Shown: positions 1 through 5,863 of the stretch, piece by piece
How the letters are laid out: each line of letters begins with the position of its first letter
Numbering within the stretch: the stretch's first letter is position 1
The notes under the pieces: model-generated
Told to the model about the DNA's origin: nothing
Databases searched by the model: none
What the model saw: only the letters and a program-made list of their open reading frames with translations
Made by a program: the position numbers and the translations under genes
From: Actinomycetota bacterium
GTDB taxonomy: Bacteria; Actinomycetota; Acidimicrobiia; IMCC26256; PALSA-610
Direction: 5' to 3'
Assembly: GCA_030839105.1 (NCBI GenBank)
Contig: JAUZEI010000036.1
Location: forward strand, 1 to 5,863
DNA length: 5,863 nucleotides

Positions 1-1110
1 CAATGCGCTGATCCCGCCCACGACGAATGCTCGTTTGCCGAGCGCCACGGAGGCGGCGGTGATCGGCGGGAGCGCGATCGACGCGGGCAGGGCGATCGCG
101 AAGAACGCCGGGAGGAGCAACCGTCCGTGCATGTAGTCGCCGCCGATGGCGATGATGTAGAGCGCGTGCACCAGGCCGGCGGCGAGCATGGCCGCGGTCG
201 CGATCGCGATCCGGCGGTTCCGCTCGGTCCACGAGCGGTACCCGACCGTCATCGCGATCAGGATCGCGGTCAGCCACAGCCGGTACGGCCCGATGAAGTT
301 CGTCGCGTACGTCCACCCCTGGCCGACGTGCAGCGCGCCCGCGTCCTTGGCGAGCGCGGTCGAAGGCACGATCGTCGCGTAGTAACCCATGCGGAAGAGC
401 TGGTACGCGACAGGCAGCGCGAGGAGCGCGACGAGGTCGAACACGATGCGCCGCGGTCGAACCAACACGAACCACGCGACCACGAAGAAGACCATCATGA
501 GTCCGAGATCAGGGCGCACGAGCGGTGCGAGACCGAGCACGCCCGCGTATCCGGCGCGCTTGCGGCCGTTGATCTCGCCGACCCGGGCGACCGACACGAG
601 CACGTACCACGACGCCGCGAGCCACAGCCACACCAGACCCATCTCGAGGCCCGACGTCGCGAAGTCCCAGACGACGGCGACGGAGGCGACGAGGATCAGG
701 CCGACCGGGATCACTATCCCGTTCTCGCCGACGTGCAGCAGACGCGTCGCCTTCCCCGCGACGACGAACGCGGCGACCGCCGCGCAGAGGCTCGCCAGCA
801 GCGTGATCCATTCCATGCTCGCGAACGAGCCGAAGACGGCACGACCGAACACCAACACCGCGAGCCACACCGTGCTCGTCGCGGCCTCGACCCGCTCACC
901 CGCGTTGAAAACGGGCCCGTGCCCGGCGAAGATCTGATCGACGATGCGCAGGTTGATGAACGCGTCCTCGTCCATCCAACGGTGTTGCCAACCGCCAACC
1001 GCGATCATGACGGCCGGGAGATATGCAGGCGCGGCGAGACCGAGCCGGCTCCATCGCGACGGCGGTTGCACCTCGCGTTCGTCGTCGATCTCGGTGACCA
1101 GCGTCGTCAC
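1..1110 (-). CDS. AftB/ZomB-like GT-C membrane glycosyltransferase (3' end outside window)
   Basis: The 370 residues seen form a polytopic membrane protein with alternating hydrophobic segments and short charged loops. A first membrane segment (about residues 24-41) is followed by an acidic loop, D47-E48-D49, where GT-C enzymes carry their catalytic acid. Next comes FNAGERVEAATSTVWL (68-83) and, late in the fragment, GGDYMHGR (323-330). From memory these are hallmarks of the AftB/ZomB group. Mycobacterial AftB adds terminal beta-1,2 arabinofuranose to cell-wall arabinan from decaprenyl-phosphoryl-arabinose on the outer membrane face; the Campylobacter relative ZomB was linked to flagellar motor control. 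The GTG start overlaps the upstream acyltransferase stop as GTGA, with GGAG 7 nt before it inside that gene, so the two are probably translationally coupled. AftB is about 630 residues, so roughly 40% of the protein may lie outside the window. The family call is fairly firm; arabinose as substrate is inference, since other sugars are possible for a distant homologue. Confidence 0.78.
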   Translation of the reverse strand, partial: MTTLVTEIDDEREVQPPSRWSRLGLAAPAYLPAVMIAVGGWQHRWMDEDAFINLRIVDQIFAGHGPVFNAGERVEAATSTVWLAVLVFGRAVFGSFASMEWITLLASLCAAVAAFVVAGKATRLLHVGENGIVIPVGLILVASVAVVWDFATSGLEMGLVWLWLAASWYVLVSVARVGEINGRKRAGYAGVLGLAPLVRPDLGLMMVFFVVAWFVLVRPRRIVFDLVALLALPVAYQLFRMGYYATIVPSTALAKDAGALHVGQGWTYATNFIGPYRLWLTAILIAMTVGYRSWTERNRRIAIATAAMLAAGLVHALYIIAIGGDYMHGRLLLPAFFAIALPASIALPPITAASVALGKRAFVVGGISAL

Positions 1111-3197
1111 GGACGCGCTCCGAACGTCTGGGTGAGGATCCAGCGCGCGGCCCAGGTCGCCGCGCGGGGCGTGAAGTGCCGGCCGTCGGGCCGCGCCTGC
1201 AAACCGCCGACCCGCTCCGGGCAGGGCGGCCCGTTCGGGCAGAGCATCGCGGCGAGATCGACGAGTGTGACCTGATCGGGGTGGCGCGCCCGGAACCGCC
1301 GAAGCAGCGCGTTCAGCCGCACGTATCCGTCGTCGTCGGCCTTGGTGCTCGTCGTCAAAGTGCCCTGGGCCGGGTTGGGCGCGGGCGCCGCTTCGGTCAC
1401 CAGGACGACGCGCGCACCGCCTGCCGTCAGGCGCGCGAGCGCGCTGTCCATACGCGTCATGATCTCCTTTTCACCCGCGCCCGTTCCTGCGACGACCGTG
1501 CGACCGTCGACCACGAGGTCCGACTTCTCCCAGATGCTCATCCACAGGACGATCGTCGGCCGGTTCCGCGCCAACCCGGCGCCCTCGGTGGCATCGACGA
1601 GCGCCGGGCAGCGGGAGGAGTGCGGGGTGATCGCCTCGTTGCGCGTCGTCGTGATCTCGCCGCTCGCGACTCCGCAGCCGAACACCGACGCCTGGTCCGT
1701 CGTGATCCCCACCGAGTTGCCGACGGCCGCGAGTCCGGGCCACAAGCTGCACGCGGTGGAGTCGCCGACGAGCAATACGCGCTGAGCGCGCGCCGACGAC
1801 GAAAGCGCGAGCGGACCACTGCGCGCCTCGGCCGTGATCGCCTCCCGACTCTCGCTCGGGCGAGGAGTCCCGCACACCAGTGGATCGCCGAATCCCCACA
1901 CATAGCCGGGAAGCCCGGCCGCGCCGACCGCGGAGATGGTGACAAGGCCCGTCATCACGGCGAGCGCGGGAACGAACGCGGCAGCCGAGGCGCGCAGGTT
2001 CCAGTTGCGCTCGCGGATCGGCCGCTCGACGAGGTAGTACGACGCGACCGCGGCGGCGAAGGTGACGCCGAGCCGTAGCAGGTTCAGCGCGGTGCTCCCG
2101 AGGTGCACCCGCGACGGCACCAGCCAGACGTCGATCGGCCAGTGCCACAGGTAGAGGCCGTAGGAGATGCGCCCGATCCAGGCGAGCGGCGACCACGCCA
2201 GCACCGACGACAGCGGCCCCGGTTGCAATAGCCCGGCGATCACGACCGCGACCAGTATCGCGAACAGTGCGGAGCCGCCGGAGTAGTAGGTCGACCCGGT
2301 CCCCGATGCACTGTGGGCGGCGGCGAGAACGACGACGAGGGCGGGGACTGCAATCAATGCGAGAACCCGCCGGGCGCGCGGCGTGGGCCGCCACGCGAGC
2401 ACTGCCAGCGCGAGCAGAGCGCCGACGAGCAACGTGTGCGCCCGCGCGTCGGTTGCGTAGTAGGCGCCGGACGGGTCGCCCGGATGGAAGCGCATCCGCA
2501 TCGAGACGATCGACGCGGCCGCGCCCACGACGCACACCGCGCCGAGAACGCGGGTCGAGCCGCGGCCGATGCGCAGGCAGCCGACGACGACGAGCGGCCA
2601 TACGAGGTAGTACTGCTCCTCGATCGCGAGCGACCACATGTGGCGCAGGGGAGACGTCGCCGAGAAGAGCTGGAAGTAGCCCTGCTGATCGAAGATGAAT
2701 CGCCAGTTGGCGACGTAGAAGAGGCTTGCGAACATGTCGTCGCGTATGCCGTTGCGTTCCCAGGGAACCACTGCGAAATGTGTGTAGAGCGCGACGAAGC
2801 CGATCACGAGCACGAGGGCGGGCAGAAGCCGGCGGCCCCGTCGCGCCCAGAACGTGCGCAGGCGGATCGTCGACGCGCGCCGGAACTCGGAGACGAGCAG
2901 CGTGGTGATGAGGAATCCCGACAGCACGAAGAACGTGTCGACGCCGAGGAAGCCGCCCTTCGCCCATGAGTAGTTGTCGTGGTACGCGATCACCGACAGC
3001 ACTGCCACGGCGCGTAGCCCGTCGAGCGCGCCGTGATACGCGAAGCCGGTGGCGGTGGGGACGGCCCGATGACCGTCGTTCGGTTCCGGAGCATTCGGGC
3101 CGCTGCCGTTCCGGACTTGGCCGTCGGGGTCGACGCCGTCGGCGGGCGACGGAACGCCGGGCCCGGCGCGCCCCACCGTCTCGGTCCCCCTGGTCAC
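1107..3197 (-). CDS. Membrane O-acyltransferase, acyltransferase-3 domain fused to C-terminal SGNH domain (OafA-like)
   Basis: This 696-residue protein probably O-acylates an extracellular glycan. The acyltransferase-3 domain (about 55-400) shows R62-x10-H73 in ALDGLRAVAV...YH, FLGVDTFFVLSGF near D87, RRGRR at 119-123, HMWSLAIEEQYY from H186, and YGLYLWHWP with H352. The membrane domain ends near VERPIRERN (about 388-396). One more membrane segment (about 403-428) leads outside to an SGNH domain with G-D479-S480, G507-C508-G509 and a D671-G-R-H674 block. The usual block III GxND is not seen; the matching stretch reads LWMSIWEK (551-558). Length and domain order match OafA-type AT3-SGNH enzymes. 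The first 50 residues are a hydrophilic Pro/Gly/Asp-rich tail. Start: GTG 3197 sits 7 nt after a TAnnnT box, suggesting a leaderless message; GTG 3176, with AGGGGGA 8 nt upstream (3185-3191), would give 689 residues and is the main alternative. An upstream GTG at 3425 is unlikely because it runs deep into the divergent gene. The acyl group and acceptor are unknown. Confidence 0.92.
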   Translation of the reverse strand: MTRGTETVGRAGPGVPSPADGVDPDGQVRNGSGPNAPEPNDGHRAVPTATGFAYHGALDGLRAVAVLSVIAYHDNYSWAKGGFLGVDTFFVLSGFLITTLLVSEFRRASTIRLRTFWARRGRRLLPALVLVIGFVALYTHFAVVPWERNGIRDDMFASLFYVANWRFIFDQQGYFQLFSATSPLRHMWSLAIEEQYYLVWPLVVVGCLRIGRGSTRVLGAVCVVGAAASIVSMRMRFHPGDPSGAYYATDARAHTLLVGALLALAVLAWRPTPRARRVLALIAVPALVVVLAAAHSASGTGSTYYSGGSALFAILVAVVIAGLLQPGPLSSVLAWSPLAWIGRISYGLYLWHWPIDVWLVPSRVHLGSTALNLLRLGVTFAAAVASYYLVERPIRERNWNLRASAAAFVPALAVMTGLVTISAVGAAGLPGYVWGFGDPLVCGTPRPSESREAITAEARSGPLALSSSARAQRVLLVGDSTACSLWPGLAAVGNSVGITTDQASVFGCGVASGEITTTRNEAITPHSSRCPALVDATEGAGLARNRPTIVLWMSIWEKSDLVVDGRTVVAGTGAGEKEIMTRMDSALARLTAGGARVVLVTEAAPAPNPAQGTLTTSTKADDDGYVRLNALLRRFRARHPDQVTLVDLAAMLCPNGPPCPERVGGLQARPDGRHFTPRAATWAARWILTQTFGARP
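1118..1121 (-). promoter_or_regulatory. Ribosome binding site of the AftB-like gene
   Basis: GGAG on the minus strand lies 7 nt before the GTG at 1110 and inside the last codons of the acyltransferase gene. Good spacing plus the GTGA overlap decides this start, although the gene has no ATG here. It implies re-initiation or coupled translation after the acyltransferase. Confidence 0.6.
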
Positions 3198-3204
3198 GGG
3201 CGAG

Positions 3205-3210
3205 AGGTTA
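3205..3210 (-). promoter_or_regulatory. Putative -10 box for the left-arm operon
   Basis: TAACCT on the minus strand fits the actinobacterial TAnnnT -10 pattern and ends 7 nt before the GTG at 3197. Transcription would then start at or next to the start codon, giving a leaderless mRNA. If translation instead starts at GTG 3176, the same box would give a leader of about 20 nt containing AGGGGGA. No convincing -35 is visible, and such a short motif can occur by chance. Confidence 0.35.
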
Positions 3211-3234
3211 CGGGAGACAGGCCGGAAAAGCCGC

Positions 3235-3285
3235 GACGCGCCGAGGGGTCGGACGCGCCCGAGGCCCGACGCGCGGACGCGGCGG
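3235..3285. repeat. GACGCG direct repeats in the divergent control region
   Basis: GACGCG occurs at 3235, 3252, 3268 and 3276. The first two copies extend to GACGCGCC-GAGG and GACGCGCCCGAGG and are 17 bp apart; the third follows 16 bp later. The cluster lies between the two outward -10-like boxes, where a shared regulator or polymerase would bind. In DNA this GC-rich the motif is cheap, so a regulatory role is only a possibility. Confidence 0.3.
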
Positions 3286-3295
3286 CGCGCGGAAC

Positions 3296-3301
3296 TAGGT
3301 T
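3296..3301 (+). promoter_or_regulatory. Putative -10 box for the right-arm operon
   Basis: TAGGTT fits TAnnnT and ends 8 nt before the GTG at 3310, mirroring the arrangement on the other strand. It suggests a leaderless transcript beginning at or very near the start codon. The AGG inside it (3297-3299) could instead act as a weak ribosome binding site 10 nt before GTG 3310. No clear -35 is seen. Confidence 0.35.
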
Positions 3302-3309
3302 TGCCCGCC

Positions 3310-4698
3310 GTGACCCGCTTCGGGCGTGTGCTGCTCGTCATCGTCGCGGTCGCATTCGGCATCCGGGTCGCGTACGTCGCGATCGCCAAGGCCGGTCCGT
3401 GTCCGATCGTGCTCGCCGACGGCACGCGGGTCGGCAGCTCACCGAGCAGCTGCCTGCGCGGCGACGAGTTGTTCTACAACGCCGAGGCGAATTACGTCGC
3501 GGCCGGTCACGGCTTCCGGGAACCGCTCGCCGCCTTCACGCACCCCGGCGAGAAGCCGCCGCCGGCCGCCGATCATCCGCCGCTCACGGTCTTCGTCCTG
3601 ACGCCGGTGTCGTGGCTCACCGACCACGCCCCGCTCTCCTCGGTGATCAGCGAGTCGCTGCACGATCACGTCCGTGAGCATCGCTACACGATGGTGGTCC
3701 TGGGCACACTGCTCGTCGGCCTCATCGGATTGCTCGGCCGCCGCATCGGCGGCGACACCGTGGGTCTCGTCGCCGCCGCAATCGCGGCGGTGAGCCCGAA
3801 TGTCTGGGTCAACGACGGGCTCGTGATGTCGGAGACGCTGACCGCGCTGACCGTCGTGGGCGCGCTCTTGATCGCGCTCTGGTGGCGCGAGCGCCCGAGC
3901 TGGCGGCGCGCCGCGCTGCTCGGAGCCGTGTGTGGAGTCGCCGTGCTCGCGCGCGTCGAGTTCGTGTTGCTCTTTCCGCTCCTCGTGATCGTGCTCGCCT
4001 GGTCGCTCCCCGGCTCGCCGCGGACACGCGCCCGACAGGCACTGCTCGCGTTGGCGGCATTGCTCGTGGTCGTCTCGCCGTGGGTGGGCTTCAACCTCGC
4101 GCGTTTTCACGACCCTACGTTCGTGTCGACGAACGACGGATTGACGCTCGCGGGGTCGAACTGCGACGCGTCCTACCGGGGGAGTGGTACAGGGTTCTGG
4201 GCGCTCGAGTGCGCGGCGCAGACTCCGAAGGGCGACCAGTCGGTGGTGTCGAGCGCCCTGCGCCGGCGCGGCCTCGACTACGCGAAGGCGCACGCGGGTC
4301 GGGCGCCGATCGTGGTGCTCGCGCGTCTCGGTCGAACCTGGAGCCTGTTTCGCCCCGCCGACATGATTCGGCTCAACACCGGCGAAGACCGAGAGGAGTG
4401 GGTAACGCGGCTGGGCCTGATCGTCTACTTTCCGACGTTGGCGCTCGCGATCGTCGGAGTGATCGTTCTCGCGCGCCGGCGCGCCTTCGTCGGGTTGTGG
4501 GTGCTCCTCGTCCCGGTGTTGATCGTGACGATCAATACCGTCATCACCTACGGCCAGACCCGTTTCCGCGCCGCCGCGGAGCCGTCCCTGGCGTTGCTCG
4601 CGGCAGTCGGCGCGGTGGCGCTCGTCGGCCGCGTGCGCCGTCCCGGCCGAGCGGATTCAGCCGACAGCGCGCGTCCACCGGTCGTGTCGGCGGAGTAG
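3310..4698 (+). CDS. GT-C glycosyltransferase, PMT_2/GT39 (ArnT-like) family
   Basis: This 462-residue polytopic membrane protein probably transfers a sugar from a polyprenyl-phosphate carrier to an acceptor on the outer membrane face. After one N-terminal membrane segment (about 4-25) comes an extracytoplasmic loop with G-D52-E53-L-F-Y, the usual place of the catalytic Asp in this fold. NYVAAGHGF follows, then HPPL (89-92), a frequent PMT_2 motif. Several Leu/Val/Ala-rich membrane segments follow. A late outer loop holds C285 (SNCDASYRG) and C301 (WALECA). The protein ends with YGQTRFRAAAEPSLALLAAV, seen in many bacterial GT39-like proteins, then a short charged tail. Length is on the short side for ArnT-type enzymes (about 550) but normal for actinobacterial GT39-like proteins. 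Start: GTG 3310 is preferred for its TAnnnT box and GTGACC context; TTG 3301 (three residues longer, GGA 7 nt upstream) remains possible. The next gene starts 12 nt after the stop, so they form an operon. Donor and acceptor are unknown. Confidence 0.85.
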   Translation: MTRFGRVLLVIVAVAFGIRVAYVAIAKAGPCPIVLADGTRVGSSPSSCLRGDELFYNAEANYVAAGHGFREPLAAFTHPGEKPPPAADHPPLTVFVLTPVSWLTDHAPLSSVISESLHDHVREHRYTMVVLGTLLVGLIGLLGRRIGGDTVGLVAAAIAAVSPNVWVNDGLVMSETLTALTVVGALLIALWWRERPSWRRAALLGAVCGVAVLARVEFVLLFPLLVIVLAWSLPGSPRTRARQALLALAALLVVVSPWVGFNLARFHDPTFVSTNDGLTLAGSNCDASYRGSGTGFWALECAAQTPKGDQSVVSSALRRRGLDYAKAHAGRAPIVVLARLGRTWSLFRPADMIRLNTGEDREEWVTRLGLIVYFPTLALAIVGVIVLARRRAFVGLWVLLVPVLIVTINTVITYGQTRFRAAAEPSLALLAAVGAVALVGRVRRPGRADSADSARPPVVSAE

Positions 4699-4710
4699 GA
4701 CGGGCTCCGC
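4690..4710 (+). promoter_or_regulatory. Hairpin holding stop codon and ribosome binding site between the right-arm genes
   Basis: GCGGAG (4690-4695) and CTCCGC (4705-4710) are perfect 6-bp inverted repeats around a 9-base loop, TAGGACGGG. The loop contains the glycosyltransferase stop TAG and the AGGA (4697-4700) that lies 10 nt before the ATG at 4711. The stem ends exactly at that ATG. There is no T-tract, so it is not an intrinsic terminator. A ribosome finishing the upstream gene would open the stem, which would couple translation of the two genes. The symmetry is seen; the role is inferred. Confidence 0.4.
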
Positions 4711-5863
4711 ATGACCGCCACCGAAGTGCCGGCGCGGGTGTCCGCGCAGGACCCGTACGTCGGAGGACTCGACGGGCTGCGCGCGATCGCGGTCGCCGCC
4801 GTGATCGTGTTCCACTTCGCGCCGACGGTGCTGCCGGCGGGGTTCCTCGGGGTCGACGTGTTCTTCGTCGTCTCGGGCTTTCTCATTTCCCGGCTGGTCG
4901 TACGCGAGATCGAACGATCGGGCACGGTGGGGCTCGGCGGGTTCTGGTCTCGGCGTGCGCGCCGACTGCTGCCCGCGCTGGCAACGGTCACGGTCGCGGT
5001 GTTGATCGCGGCCGCCGTGAGCTTCTCCGGCACCGAGATCCACGATCTGCGCGCCCAGGCGCTCGGCACGCTCTTCTACTGCGCGAACTGGGTGATGATC
5101 TTCGCCAAGAGCAACTATTTCACGAACCTCGGTCGGCCGTCGCCGTTCCTGCACATGTGGACGCTCGCGGTGGAGGAGCAGTTCTACGTGGTGCTGCCGC
5201 TCGTGCTGCTCGGGGCGCGCGGTGCGGTCGTGCGCCACCCCGTGCGCGCCGCGTTGATCGCGCTCGCGGGCGCGTGCGCGTCGACGGCGTGGATGGGCGT
5301 GCTCGTCTCGCCGACCGGCGATCCGTCGCGTGCGTACCTCGGCAGCGACTCCCACGCGATGGGCCTTCTGGTCGGGGTCGCGTTGGGGATCATCGCGGGC
5401 GCCGGGAAACCGTGGGACGCGTTCACGGGTTGGATGCGCTCGAACGAGCGCGCGATCCGCGTCGCGCCGTGGGCGGCGGCTGCGTCGCTCGTCGCGATCC
5501 TTGTCACGATGCGCGTCACGCGCGACCGGACGCTCGCGCTCTACCGCGGTGGCTTTCTCGTCTTCGCGCTCCTCAGCGCGGTGATCGTCGCCGTCGTCGC
5601 GACGCTGCCCGCGGCGCCCATTTCGAGATTCCTCCGCATGCCCGCCCTCGTGGCGATCGGCTTGCGTTCGTATTCGCTGTACCTGTGGCACTGGCCGGTG
5701 CGCGTCTTCGTTACGCCTCGCCCCGGGCTCCACGGAATCGGGCTGTTCTCGCTCCGCCTCATGATCTCGATCGTGCTCGCCGAGATCTCGTTCCGGCTGG
5801 TCGAACGACCGCTGCGCTTCGGCCTGGCCCGGCGGGGATCAGCTGATCGGACGCGCGGGCAGG
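4711..5863 (+). CDS. Membrane acyltransferase, acyltransferase-3 family (3' end outside window)
   Basis: The 384 residues present cover a nearly whole acyltransferase-3 domain, which moves acyl groups through the membrane onto extracytoplasmic glycans. Diagnostic motifs in order are GLDGLRAIAV with R24-x10-H35, FLGVDVFFVVSGFL (45-58), R81-R-A-R-R85, HMWTLAVEEQFY (148-159, with E155, E156 and Q157), SLYLWHWPV with H327, and FRLVERPLRF (361-370). The last motif normally marks the end of the membrane domain. The rest of the gene runs off the window, so whether an SGNH domain follows, as in the paralogue on the other strand, cannot be told. The ATG at 4711 is clear: AGGA lies 10 nt upstream and the conserved domain starts about 18 residues in, with only a short N-terminal tail. 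It is the second gene after the GT39-like glycosyltransferase, 12 nt behind its stop, and the two probably share one mRNA. Substrate unknown. Confidence 0.9.
   Translation, partial: MTATEVPARVSAQDPYVGGLDGLRAIAVAAVIVFHFAPTVLPAGFLGVDVFFVVSGFLISRLVVREIERSGTVGLGGFWSRRARRLLPALATVTVAVLIAAAVSFSGTEIHDLRAQALGTLFYCANWVMIFAKSNYFTNLGRPSPFLHMWTLAVEEQFYVVLPLVLLGARGAVVRHPVRAALIALAGACASTAWMGVLVSPTGDPSRAYLGSDSHAMGLLVGVALGIIAGAGKPWDAFTGWMRSNERAIRVAPWAAAASLVAILVTMRVTRDRTLALYRGGFLVFALLSAVIVAVVATLPAAPISRFLRMPALVAIGLRSYSLYLWHWPVRVFVTPRPGLHGIGLFSLRLMISIVLAEISFRLVERPLRFGLARRGSADRTRGQ

Noticed and set aside
127..1275. Long plus-strand open frame of 382 codons
   Set aside because: It lies antisense to the AftB-like gene and the acyltransferase end. 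Its product is an Arg/Asp/His/Glu-rich string with no membrane segments or domain, typical of the frame opposite a GC-rich gene.
1471..2967. Minus-strand open frame of 498 codons
   Set aside because: It is a shifted frame of the AT3-SGNH gene. Its Arg-rich product has no domain, and all AT3 and SGNH motifs sit in the other frame.
3198..3425. Upstream extension of the AT3-SGNH gene to GTG 3425
   Set aside because: The extra 76 residues have no conserved character, and 116 bp would overlap the divergent glycosyltransferase and its promoter.
4690..4710. Intrinsic terminator after the glycosyltransferase gene
   Set aside because: The stem is short, lacks a T-tract, and the next gene begins directly after it, so termination there makes little sense.
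4657..5733. Minus-strand open frame of 358 codons opposite the second acyltransferase
   Set aside because: It is antisense to a gene with full AT3 motifs, and its composition (Arg, Asp, His, Glu) is that of a GC-driven shadow.
3882..5846. Plus-strand open frame of 654 codons
   Set aside because: It runs out of frame through two well-supported genes and across their junction. The product is Arg/Ala-rich with no motifs, while the other frame shows clear GT39 and AT3 motifs.
1..5863. Mobile element, CRISPR array, tRNA or rRNA
   Set aside because: I found no transposase or integrase motif, no regular spaced repeats, no tRNA cloverleaf and no rRNA-like stretch; nearly every base is taken by the four genes.

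Overview
This 5.9 kb window is strongly GC-rich (about 70% by eye), almost wholly coding, and holds four genes in a divergent arrangement. The proteins are rich in Ala, Arg, Val and Gly, starts are mostly GTG, and one gene belongs to the AftB/ZomB group of GT-C glycosyltransferases. This points to an actinobacterium. An Acidimicrobiia-like or other environmental lineage is my guess, but nothing in the window fixes the class. No tRNA, rRNA, mobile element, CRISPR array or clear terminator is visible.

Layout. The left arm, on the minus strand and read from the centre outward, has two genes. The first is a complete membrane O-acyltransferase with a C-terminal SGNH domain (1107-3197). Overlapping it by four bases (GTGA) is a GT-C glycosyltransferase resembling the mycobacterial terminal arabinofuranosyltransferase AftB (1-1110, cut by the window edge). 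The centre (3198-3309) is a 112-bp divergent control region with a TAnnnT -10-like box 7-8 nt before each outward GTG start and several GACGCG repeats between. The right arm, on the plus strand, has a PMT_2/GT39-type glycosyltransferase (3310-4698). It is followed 12 nt later by a second acyltransferase-3 protein (4711 to the window end, cut). A small hairpin lies exactly between these two genes.

How the genes may work together. Each arm pairs one polyprenyl-phosphate-sugar-dependent GT-C enzyme with one membrane acyltransferase. GT-C enzymes add sugars on the outer face of the membrane. Acyltransferase-3/SGNH proteins carry acyl groups across the membrane and place them on extracellular glycans. 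The simplest reading is an envelope-polysaccharide decoration locus that makes and O-acylates a surface glycan. The sugar, the acyl group and the acceptor cannot be read from sequence. The whole may be a variant of known glycan-modification loci rather than a new system. The most notable points are the AftB-like gene translationally coupled to an acyltransferase, the mirrored putative leaderless promoters, and the hairpin at the right-arm gene junction.
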